Assembly: GCF_000732725.1 (NCBI RefSeq)
Contig: NZ_JPNB01000001.1
Coordinates: forward strand, 930,001 to 994,000
Origin: Kineothrix alysoides
GTDB lineage: Bacteria > Bacillota > Clostridia > Lachnospirales > Lachnospiraceae
DNA: 64,000 bases
Reading direction: 5' to 3'
The notes beneath the pieces are model-generated. The model ran no database searches and had not been told where the DNA came from. It saw nothing but the letters and a program-made list of their open reading frames with translations. How positions within the stretch are numbered: position 1 is the first letter of the stretch; every line of letters starts with the position of its first letter. The translations under genes and the position numbers were made by a program. Positions 28,000-33,553 of this stretch are shown here, one piece after another.

Positions 28000-28024
28000 A
28001 AATACCCCTTAAAAGGGGGTATTT
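28000..28024. promoter_or_regulatory. Hairpin covering the start region of the plus-strand gene
   Basis: A perfect 9-base stem (28000-28008 with 28016-28024) with a 7-base loop. Its right arm contains the GGGGG ribosome binding site of the plus-strand gene at 28029, so folding could hide it. On the other strand it lies upstream of the pIII-like gene. Confidence 0.5.
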
Positions 28025-28028
28025 GAAA

Positions 28029-28319
28029 ATGGACAATAATTTAATATGTGACTATATGGACGGTGTCATAATTGAAAAAACAAATGATAATAAATTACGA
28101 TGTATTTTTACTGATAAAATACTAGAAAATTACGAAATACAATCAGCAGAACTATTCGAAACTGATAAACCTAAAATACAAGATTTCTATGAACTTGTAT
28201 TAAAAAGAGCCAAAGAAGATTTACAATTCAAATGTAAAAAGCATATAGTAACAGAGTTACAAAGTAGTAATGAAAATTCTTTAGTTTTACTTATCTATGA
28301 CGATATAGAAATTGATTAA
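28029..28319 (+). CDS. 96-residue protein encoded against the provirus direction
   Basis: The only plus-strand gene in the element. The protein starts MDNNLICDYMDGVIIEKTND and is mixed alpha/beta with no membrane segment (further segments: KLRCIFTDKILENYEIQSAE and HIVTELQSSNENSLVLLIYD). Its ribosome binding site, AAAAGGGGG, lies within a stable hairpin. It converges with the coat gene on a shared terminator. I do not recognise a family. In other temperate elements, oppositely oriented single genes are often immunity, superinfection-exclusion or accessory genes; that role is only inferred here. Confidence 0.6.
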   Translation: MDNNLICDYMDGVIIEKTNDNKLRCIFTDKILENYEIQSAELFETDKPKIQDFYELVLKRAKEDLQFKCKKHIVTELQSSNENSLVLLIYDDIEID

Positions 28320-28325
28320 AAAATA

Positions 28326-28358
28326 GGTTGCCGATACTGTTTATAAGTAACGGCAACC
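28326..28358. terminator. Bidirectional terminator between coat gene and plus-strand gene
   Basis: A perfect 8-base stem (28326-28333 with 28351-28358, GGTTGCCG/CGGCAACC) is flanked by A- and T-rich tails. It ends the coat gene 12 bases after its stop and the plus-strand gene 6 bases after its stop. A strong terminator after the major coat gene is also typical of filamentous phages. Confidence 0.8.
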
Positions 28359-28370
28359 GTTTTTATAATC

Positions 28371-28535
28371 TTAAGCTTTGCCCGTGAGCTTTTTGAACAG
28401 CTTCACGCCGAAAATAACTACCATTACCGCACCAACGATTCCGAGTGCGATAGGAAGTACCAACGTTAATACAGACATAATACCACTTCCAATATCAGTA
28501 AGTGATGCTACTAAAGCAGTTTGTACAGCTTCCAT
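28371..28535 (-). CDS. Major coat protein-like, 54 residues
   Basis: A short protein with the filamentous coat layout: an acidic N-terminal amphipathic part (MEAVQTALVASLTDIGSG), a hydrophobic core (VLPIALGIVGAVMVVIFGV) and a basic C-terminus (KLFKKLTGKA) that would face the packaged DNA. No separate signal peptide is seen, as in Pf3-type coat proteins. The start at 28535 is supported by GGAAAGGGGTATCTT upstream; longer in-frame readings would run through palindrome 3. Its own palindrome and a strong terminator suggest a single, highly expressed gene. Confidence 0.75.
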   Translation of the reverse strand: MEAVQTALVASLTDIGSGIMSVLTLVLPIALGIVGAVMVVIFGVKLFKKLTGKA

Positions 28536-28550
28536 AAGATACCCCTTTCC

Positions 28551-28570
28551 AAGTTCGAACGTTCGAACTT
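28551..28570. promoter_or_regulatory. Provirus palindrome 3 (upstream of coat gene)
   Basis: A perfect 20-base palindrome with the core GTTCGAACGTTCGAAC, located 15 bases upstream of the coat gene start codon. Confidence 0.85.
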
Positions 28571-28609
28571 TTATTTTTTTATTTATATCAATGCGCATTT
28601 GATAACAGT

Positions 28610-28738
28610 TTAAATAGCCTTGTCAAAAAGGCTAAGGATGCCACGAATGGCAATACCTATAATAATAGGGATAAATCCCAACCCGATACCGATAACGATA
28701 CCAAGGCTTAAGATTTTGCCAATTTCTTCAATTCCCAT
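28610..28738 (-). CDS. 42-residue hydrophobic protein of the provirus
   Basis: A tiny gene with the ribosome binding site TAGGGGGTATCAC directly before its ATG, the same leader type as the coat and Zot genes. The product starts MGIEEIGKILSLGIVIGIG and continues through a glycine/isoleucine-rich membrane segment to a basic end with RGILSLFDKAI. It lies 10 bases downstream of the coiled-coil protein gene and just before palindrome 3. Size and topology resemble pVII/pIX-type minor coat proteins or a second coat protein. The assignment is by analogy only. Confidence 0.6.
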   Translation of the reverse strand: MGIEEIGKILSLGIVIGIGLGFIPIIIGIAIRGILSLFDKAI

Positions 28739-28748
28739 GTGATACCCC

Positions 28749-29474
28749 CTAACGCTTTAGATAGCTAGAGATTATTAAGGCACAAACAATGCCGAATAAC
28801 ATAGCGCCTACCGTTACATATATATAAAATCGGTTTGAATTTACTTCATCGGCCTGCAATGCATATTCGCGATTATGTTCTATATTATCGCTTATGATGG
28901 AGTTACCGGAAACGGTAACACTTTCTAAGTCGGTTATCTTATCTACTGATTTTGTAAGGCTTTCAGATACCGCATTTATATTTTCAAGTACCGATTCCCT
29001 ATAGAGGACAGTAGATTCTGTTTGCATGTTCCTTTCCTCTAGGGATTCCATATTCTCAAGAATCGAATTAAGACCGATAACACATAAGTCGATAGATTGA
29101 TTAATTCTCTGCAAAAGAGTACTACTATCAAGCTGATATTGTTCAATGTTATTCACCCTTTCTTCTAAGTCATGAATATTACCACCAGTTTCCTGTAACC
29201 AAAGTTCTATCGCGTTCAATCTATTATCGTCTGTAGGTTGCTCGTTATTTTCCGAGATATCATTATCTATAGAATGTTCTGAATATTTCGTACTATCATT
29301 ATCCAAAGAGGATTCAAGACCTTCCGCGCTGTTATCAGATACATTTTGCATGTCAGTTTCCAAATATTCCCCCGTTTCACTTGCATGAACAGCAAGGGAG
29401 AATAGGGGAGAAACAAAGAGAATCATGCAAACGACAGCTACGGAACGAAAGGTTATGTTTTTCATTTTCTTCAT
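28749..29474 (-). CDS. Secreted coiled-coil protein with C-terminal membrane anchor
   Basis: A 241-residue protein. It has a signal peptide (core SVAVVCMILFVSPLFSLAV, cleavage probably after VHA), an acidic low-complexity segment rich in Asp/Asn/Ser (SLDNDSTKYSEHSIDNDISE), a long predicted coiled coil (from LNAIELWLQETGGNIHDLEE to about residue 200), and a C-terminal transmembrane segment (FYIYVTVGAMLFGIVCALII) with a short basic tail. The start at 29474 is supported by AAAGGTGG upstream. It is probably a virion or host-surface protein of the element; a tail-tip or superinfection role is possible. I do not recognise a family. Confidence 0.6.
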   Translation of the reverse strand: MKKMKNITFRSVAVVCMILFVSPLFSLAVHASETGEYLETDMQNVSDNSAEGLESSLDNDSTKYSEHSIDNDISENNEQPTDDNRLNAIELWLQETGGNIHDLEERVNNIEQYQLDSSTLLQRINQSIDLCVIGLNSILENMESLEERNMQTESTVLYRESVLENINAVSESLTKSVDKITDLESVTVSGNSIISDNIEHNREYALQADEVNSNRFYIYVTVGAMLFGIVCALIISSYLKR

Positions 29475-29816
29475 ATAATCCACCTTTCTAAATGGGAATG
29501 TTACCAAAAACATAGCGAAGCCACGTTATTAAATTTCGCAATAGAAACGCCATTTCCGCGAAGGAAGACCACTGGCTTATGTAGGCTTTGAAAATAGTTT
29601 GAGTTAATCAACCGCAAGCGGTTAGCGGGTTCCTACGTCACCCACGTGAGTAAATCATTCTTCATGAAGATATCAAGAGTATAAAATCATGAAAATTAGA
29701 AACGAAAGAAGAAACGCTGAAATATGTAAATAAATAATTTCCATATATTATTACTCCTTTAAGGGAAAAGCAAGCCGCCACAAATGCGATGAAATGCAAC
29801 GGCTTGCGGGGGAAAG
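29475..29816. other. Provirus gap with hairpins and a tiny ORF
   Basis: This 342-base stretch contains a 23-codon gene (29673-29744), a small hairpin (AACCGC/GCGGTT near 29610-29623) and a larger inverted repeat (GCAAGCCG/CGGCTTGC, about 29770-29807) just after the ssDNA-binding-like gene. The second hairpin may terminate or attenuate that gene. The remaining bases, about 29475-29600, hold nothing I can identify. Origin or packaging functions are possible but not shown. Confidence 0.45.
29673..29744 (-). CDS. 23-residue hydrophobic peptide of the provirus
   Basis: A very short reading frame with a strong ribosome binding site, AAAGGAG, nine bases before the ATG. The product begins MEIIYLHISAFLLSF and is almost entirely a single membrane-spanning helix with an acidic start. 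It lies between the ssDNA-binding-like gene and the coiled-coil gene on the coding strand of the element. Classical filamentous phages encode two similarly small hydrophobic minor coat proteins (pVII, pIX). A short holin-like or leader peptide is an alternative. Its smallness limits certainty. Confidence 0.5.
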   Translation of the reverse strand: MEIIYLHISAFLLSFLIFMILYS

Positions 29817-30098
29817 CTACTTTTTGTCAGGTGTTTTCAAATCAGAATTGGAAACCGATTCTTTTTCGTTTGAAAGCAGTACACCGCTAACAGACAAAGA
29901 TTTGTATTGGTCATTATAAGAAAATTGCAGGCCGTAAGGCTTCATAGGGTCTACGGATTCAAAGACTTCTTTACTACAAGAAATTGTTCCGGCTTCTGAA
30001 TCTTGTAAAATAGCAAGATTGTAATAAGTATTTCCGTTAGTGCCCACACGGCTATTCTTTGCTAAAATCATAACTCCACAATTTAAAGATAATTTCAT
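29817..30098 (-). CDS. Candidate phage ssDNA-binding protein
   Basis: A 93-residue protein. Segments LSLNCGVMILAKNSRVGTNG, YYNLAILQDSEAGTISCSKE and LQFSYNDQYKSLSVSGVLL suggest a five-stranded OB-type barrel, and the acidic/polar C-terminal tail is disordered. Filamentous phages encode a gpV-type ssDNA-binding protein of this size that coats the genome before packaging. The start at 30098 follows GAGGAAAT; a longer reading would run through palindrome 4. The family call is by size, predicted fold and position rather than clear similarity. Confidence 0.5.
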   Translation of the reverse strand: MKLSLNCGVMILAKNSRVGTNGNTYYNLAILQDSEAGTISCSKEVFESVDPMKPYGLQFSYNDQYKSLSVSGVLLSNEKESVSNSDLKTPDKK

Positions 30099-30120
30099 TT
30101 TAATTTCCTCATTCTTTCTA

Positions 30121-30136
30121 GTTCGGACGTTCGAAC
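30121..30136. promoter_or_regulatory. Provirus palindrome 4 (upstream of ssDNA-binding-like gene)
   Basis: The 16-base core GTTCGGACGTTCGAAC has one mismatch from the perfect palindrome and lies 22 bases upstream of the gene start. Confidence 0.8.
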
Positions 30137-30333
30137 TTTTTGATATATGTGTTTGATAGGTTGCATATAATAAAAGCGTGGGAAAGGAACTGAAATCCGT
30201 TGTATACCGCCTTTTTACTACGAAGAAACCACGCTTTATCAACTTCTATTTGTGCCAGTAGATAAGTAGGTGGTCAGCCTCCACTGGCTATTTACCCAGC
30301 TGACGGGTGAGCTCATAAATTTTAAAATCCGGT
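30137..30333. other. Structured noncoding region of the provirus (candidate origin/packaging)
   Basis: This 197-base gap between the DNA-binding-type gene and palindrome 4 has several inverted repeats: a 9-base pair of arms at 30173-30181 and 30229-30237 (AAAGCGTGG/CCACGCTTT), and a compact GC-richer set at about 30268-30310 (GGTGG/CCACT-type and ACCC/GGGT-type arms on the minus strand). It has no convincing gene. Filamentous phages place their replication origin and packaging hairpin in such a region. The nick site is not identified. Confidence 0.4.
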
Positions 30334-31029
30334 TTACCAAGTATAAGCTACTTCAATCTTATATTCCTTACCCGCTTTCTTTGCGGCGGTAAAATTGCGG
30401 CTTATCATGTTTTCCAGAGAATCGCGGTGTTTCAGATAATCATCAAGACTTTTAAATGTAATCATGACAGTGCGATTAATTTCTTTCGATTCAACATCAA
30501 CCGTATTATCATCAGAGGAAGAATCAGAAGAACTATTGTTGTGACGGCCTTCGGACTGTTCCGTCTCCCCTTTTTTAACCTTTTTCATTTCACGAACCGA
30601 CATATCGGAGTTGATTTTCTCAAGGTCTTTTTCATCCATGCCGAGCATGACAATAAGCTGACTGGATTTATAGGTCTTATATTCATCGGCGATAGGCTCA
30701 CTTATGTGGCCATCAATGCGCTTTCCGAATCGCTCTACTACATTAATAAAGTTGTTTGCCGTACCACGGGCAATTCCAAACTCAGCCTTCGCAAAGGAAT
30801 AAACGTCTTTGTAACCAAGAGCCTTAAAAGCTCCGTTTTCATTAATCCAATAGAGGTTAAAAGCGATTTTGGAAAAACTGCCTTCGATTTTATTCATTTC
30901 GGAACGAATGATTTTTACGTGACTGTTAAGTTCTGTTATCATTTCCTTACTGTAAACATCAGCCGGAGGATTCATTGTTGAATTATTGTCAACAATTGCA
31001 ACTGTAGTTTCCATTTTTTTCTTTGCCAT
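30334..31029 (-). CDS. Candidate DNA-binding regulator of the provirus
   Basis: A 231-residue protein, first gene of the element in transcription order. The central part (SKIAFNLYWINENGAFKALG, then YKDVYSFAKAEFGIARGTAN) reads like a helix-turn-helix domain of the kind common in plasmid and phage regulators of Clostridia. A Ser/Asp-rich linker (NNSSSDSSSDDNTVDVES) leads to a C-terminal alpha/beta domain (TVMITFKSLDDYLKHRDSLE). GGAAAGG precedes the ATG and palindrome 5 lies 27 bases upstream, so it would be autoregulated if it is the palindrome-binding protein. That role is inference. Confidence 0.5.
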   Translation of the reverse strand: MAKKKMETTVAIVDNNSTMNPPADVYSKEMITELNSHVKIIRSEMNKIEGSFSKIAFNLYWINENGAFKALGYKDVYSFAKAEFGIARGTANNFINVVERFGKRIDGHISEPIADEYKTYKSSQLIVMLGMDEKDLEKINSDMSVREMKKVKKGETEQSEGRHNNSSSDSSSDDNTVDVESKEINRTVMITFKSLDDYLKHRDSLENMISRNFTAAKKAGKEYKIEVAYTW

Positions 31030-31055
31030 AATATTTTTACCTTTCCTTTCCCGCG

Positions 31056-31073
31056 AGTTCGAACGTTCGAACT
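31056..31073. promoter_or_regulatory. Provirus palindrome 5 (upstream of candidate regulator)
   Basis: A perfect 18-base palindrome containing the core GTTCGAACGTTCGAAC, 26 bases upstream of the regulator start. Confidence 0.85.
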
Positions 31074-31082
31074 TTTTCCCCT

Positions 31083-31096
31083 GCACTTTTTTGTGC
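31083..31096. repeat. Candidate right end of provirus
   Basis: GCAC-T6-GTGC forms a small hairpin ending in TTTTTGTGC (31088-31096). The same nine bases occur at 22858-22866 in the left-edge inverted repeat. They may be the attachment core or the terminal repeat of the element. The rpsU promoter begins 61 bases further on and is intact. Confidence 0.35.
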
Positions 31097-31156
31097 GATT
31101 TCTTATTACTCTTTTATTATAGAATTTTCAAAACGTAAATAATTTTTAAAAATAGG

Positions 31157-31184
31157 TTGACTGCTCCAAAAAATGTGATATAAT
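31157..31184 (+). promoter_or_regulatory. Promoter of rpsU
   Basis: TTGACT (31157-31162) and a perfect TATAAT (31179-31184) are 16 bases apart. The leader contains a 7-base hairpin (31201-31207 with 31210-31216). Confidence 0.75.
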
Positions 31185-31286
31185 CATTATTGTGCATAAC
31201 GATATGCAAGCATATCTGTGCGTAAATAGAATAAACCCAATCAGTCGTGTTGCTAGGAAGGGACTGAAGGGAGGTCGGGTGTAGGA

Positions 31287-31463
31287 ATGTCAAACGTAAT
31301 CGTAAAAGAAAACGAGACTTTGGATAGCGCTTTACGTCGCTTTAAAAGAAGCTGTGCGAAAGCTGGAATTCAGCAGGAAATTCGTAAGAGAGAGCATTAC
31401 GAAAAGCCAAGCGTAAAACGCAAGAAGAAATCTGAAGCAGCAAGAAAACGTAAATATAATTAA
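31287..31463 (+). CDS. rpsU: 30S ribosomal protein S21
   Basis: A 58-residue ribosomal protein of the small subunit. It begins [20 protein letters not shown] and ends in the basic [15 protein letters not shown] tail, both diagnostic for bS21. Length is normal. A GGAGG lies 12 bases before the ATG. It has its own promoter and is followed by a strong terminator, so it is a single-gene unit. It is the first host gene on the right of the provirus and is undamaged by the insertion. Confidence 0.97.
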   Translation: MSNVIVKENETLDSALRRFKRSCAKAGIQQEIRKREHYEKPSVKRKKKSEAARKRKYN

Positions 31464-31476
31464 TTGTGTGAGCGAC

Positions 31477-31503
31477 AAGTCCTTGGTTTTTAATCAAGGA
31501 CTT
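31477..31503 (+). terminator. Terminator of rpsU
   Basis: A perfect 9-base stem AAGTCCTTG/CAAGGACTT (31477-31485 with 31495-31503) with a T-rich loop and tail, 13 bases after the rpsU stop. Confidence 0.85.
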
Positions 31504-31583
31504 TGTTATGTAATAAGAAAATGCTCCTATTACATAAAAAATGGATGCGCAGCTACGCGTAACAAAAGCTGCGTTGCCAAACA

Positions 31584-31611
31584 TTGACTGCGAGAGTGGA
31601 CGAAGTACACT
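31584..31611 (+). promoter_or_regulatory. Promoter of CmpB-like gene
   Basis: TTGACT (31584-31589) and TACACT (31606-31611) are 16 bases apart, 40 bases upstream of the proposed start. Confidence 0.45.
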
Positions 31612-31651
31612 TTTGCTAAATTATGATATGTTTCATAGCGGGGAATTCGAT

Positions 31652-32245
31652 ATGTGGACAAGAGAAATACTAGGAACGGATATTTATCATCTTGTTTTGG
31701 CATTCGTCATCTACAGCATGCTTGGCTGGCTGGTAGAATCCATTTATATGTCATTGTGCAACAAGAAGTTGACGAACAGAGGGTTTGCAAAAAGTCCTTT
31801 TTGTCCGATTTACGGCTTTGGCGCAGTGATAGGATATGCTATACTCCATCCGTTAAACGGTCATTTTTTTGAATTGTATTTGGCGGGAGCCGTAATGGCG
31901 ACGGTTTTCGAGTTTTTGGTTGGAAAGCTCATGCTTAAGCTGTTCGGAGAAGTCTGGTGGGATTATAACCATAAACCATATAATTATAAAGGTATCGTAT
32001 GTCTGGAAAGTACGGCTGCCTGGGGCTTGTATGCGGTGTTCATCATCACTTTCCTGCATTCAAAAGTGATTGGTTTTATCGACGGCCTGAGTTTTTCCAT
32101 GGGAAGCCGCGTATGCGGAGTGATACTTGCTGTCGTCACTGTGGATTATATTGTTCAGTTGACCCGTGCATTTCGCATCGATATACGCGGGCAAAGGGAC
32201 AGATGGGTGGATAAATATCAGAACTTTAAAGCGAGATGGTATTAA
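31652..32245 (+). CDS. CmpB-type (PF06541) integral membrane protein
   Basis: A 197-residue protein with about five transmembrane segments. It contains the family signature YSMLGWLVESIYMSLCNKKL, then NRGFAKSPFCPIYGFGAVIG and GEVWWDYNHKPYNYKGIVCL. Members are annotated as putative ABC-transporter membrane components, but no ATPase is adjacent and the function is not established. The start at 31652 has GCGGGGAA upstream; earlier in-frame codons would fall in the promoter region. A terminator hairpin follows directly. Confidence 0.75.
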   Translation: MWTREILGTDIYHLVLAFVIYSMLGWLVESIYMSLCNKKLTNRGFAKSPFCPIYGFGAVIGYAILHPLNGHFFELYLAGAVMATVFEFLVGKLMLKLFGEVWWDYNHKPYNYKGIVCLESTAAWGLYAVFIITFLHSKVIGFIDGLSFSMGSRVCGVILAVVTVDYIVQLTRAFRIDIRGQRDRWVDKYQNFKARWY

Positions 32246-32273
32246 AAAGCGGTTCTAAACGGAATCGCTTTTT
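32244..32273 (+). terminator. Terminator of CmpB-like gene
   Basis: An 8-base stem AAAAAGCG/CGCTTTTT (32244-32251 with 32266-32273) starting inside the stop codon and ending in a T-run. Confidence 0.75.
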
Positions 32274-32313
32274 TATATTTATAGTAGTAGAACACCTGAC
32301 AGGAGTGTGTATT

Positions 32314-33477
32314 GTGAAGAAATTGGTGAAAGCTGCTATTTGCTACGGGTTCAGTATCTGCTTGTTTTTCTCCTCCATACTTTACGCGAGGGCGGTGCCG
32401 GAGGTGTCCGCGCCTTCTTACATATTGATAGAAGCTTCTACGGGGCAGATCATCTGCGAACAGGAGGCGGATGCGGAAAGGAGCCCTGCCAGCATAACAA
32501 AGATTATGACGCTGTTGGTTATTTTTGATCATCTCAAGTCGGGAAGAATACACTTGGACGATCAGATTATGACCAGCGCGTATGCCAAATCCATGGGCGG
32601 TTCCCAAGTGTTCCTGGAAGAGGGAGAGGTACAGACCTTAGAGACCCTGATAAAGTGCATTGCTGTAGCGTCGGGAAACGATGCCTGTGTGGCGGTGGCA
32701 GAATACATTGCGGGAAGCGAGTCCGAATTCGTTAAGCTGATGAACCAGAGGGCGGAGGAACTCCGTATGGATCATACGCATTTTGAGGATTGCTGCGGGC
32801 TTTCCGATTCGGATACCCATTATACCTCAGCCAGAGATGTGGCGACTATGTCGAAGGAGCTTATAACCAAGTATCCCGAGGTGCTGGATTATACACAGAT
32901 TTGGATGGAGGATATTTCTCATGTGACGAGGCAGGGGACCTCCGTTTTTACGTTGTCCAGCACTAACAAGCTTTTAAAGCAGTACGAGTGGGCTACGGGA
33001 CTGAAAACCGGTTCCACGAACAAGGCGAAATACTGTCTTTCGGCAACAGCCAATAAGGACGGCATCGAATTGATTGCGGTAGTTATGGCGGCTCCGGATA
33101 ATAAGATAAGATTTCAGGATGCGATGTCGCTGCTTAACTACGGCTATAGTGTGAGCAACATTTATGTGGATGAGAACAAAGATACCCTGCCTGCACAGAT
33201 TATTAAAGGCGGCGTAGATGATACCGTAAACTTAAGTTATGCCGGAGAGTTCAGATATCTGGATACCAAGGGCAATAACCTGACAGAAATCGAAAAGACC
33301 ATCAGCCTTCCGGCTCAGATAGAAGCTCCGATAACGGAAGGGCAGGCAATCGGTGAAGCGGTTTACCAGCTGGGCGGACAGAGGATAGGAAGCATATCCA
33401 TCGTTGCGGCCAAGGCGGTGGATAAAGCGGGATATAAAGACTATGTGATAAAGACGATTCGTTATTTCCTTTTATAA
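32314..33477 (+). CDS. D-alanyl-D-alanine carboxypeptidase (DacF-type), first copy
   Basis: A 387-residue penicillin-binding protein of the S11 family that trims the terminal D-Ala of peptidoglycan stem peptides. It has a signal peptide (core AAICYGFSICLFFSSIL), SxxK as SITK (S60, K63), SxN as SGN (S120, N122) and KTG in LKTGSTNKAKY. A C-terminal beta-rich PBP5-type domain follows (SLPAQIEAPITEGQ). The proposed start is GTG at 32314 with CAGGAG upstream. A second, distinct S11 enzyme is encoded at 35981. Confidence 0.9.
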   Translation: MKKLVKAAICYGFSICLFFSSILYARAVPEVSAPSYILIEASTGQIICEQEADAERSPASITKIMTLLVIFDHLKSGRIHLDDQIMTSAYAKSMGGSQVFLEEGEVQTLETLIKCIAVASGNDACVAVAEYIAGSESEFVKLMNQRAEELRMDHTHFEDCCGLSDSDTHYTSARDVATMSKELITKYPEVLDYTQIWMEDISHVTRQGTSVFTLSSTNKLLKQYEWATGLKTGSTNKAKYCLSATANKDGIELIAVVMAAPDNKIRFQDAMSLLNYGYSVSNIYVDENKDTLPAQIIKGGVDDTVNLSYAGEFRYLDTKGNNLTEIEKTISLPAQIEAPITEGQAIGEAVYQLGGQRIGSISIVAAKAVDKAGYKDYVIKTIRYFLL

Positions 33478-33553
33478 ATCAAAAAAATGTGGTACACTAA
33501 GGAATAACTGGTATAAAAATACCGGCAAAAGGCTTGATAGACGGAGGAATGAG

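Larger units (their letters stand above)
22858..31096 (-). mobile_element. Inovirus-like (filamentous phage) provirus, about 8.2 kb
   Basis: The segment between coaBC and rpsU is AT-rich and carries one oppositely oriented gene among about a dozen minus-strand genes. In order from the right it has a DNA-binding-type protein, an ssDNA-binding-like protein, a tiny hydrophobic peptide, a coiled-coil surface protein, a 42-residue membrane protein, a major-coat-like protein, a pIII-like protein, a small membrane protein, a Zot-like ATPase, a small Cys protein, an HUH Rep, a zinc-motif peptide and an IS30-type transposase. That is the inovirus gene set without a secretin, as expected in a single-membrane host. 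Boundaries are tentative and rest on a 9-base direct repeat. Confidence 0.8.

Noticed and set aside
23994-31072. GTTCGAA segments as tRNA T-loops
   Set aside because: They occur only within the palindromes, with no acceptor, D or anticodon stems around them. No tRNA gene was recognised anywhere in the window.
23991-31073. The repeated palindromes as a CRISPR array or as LexA/SOS boxes
   Set aside because: The copies are kilobases apart and each sits at a gene start, so they are not an array. The Firmicutes SOS box needs GAAC and GTTC separated by four bases; here these half-sites are directly adjacent, so the spacing does not fit.
22822-31200. A dif-type XerC/XerD integration site for the provirus
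   Set aside because: No sequence close to a Firmicutes dif site was found at either edge, and the element carries its own IS30-type transposase. A shared TTGTGCATA near 22862 and 31190 is too short to support a dif site.
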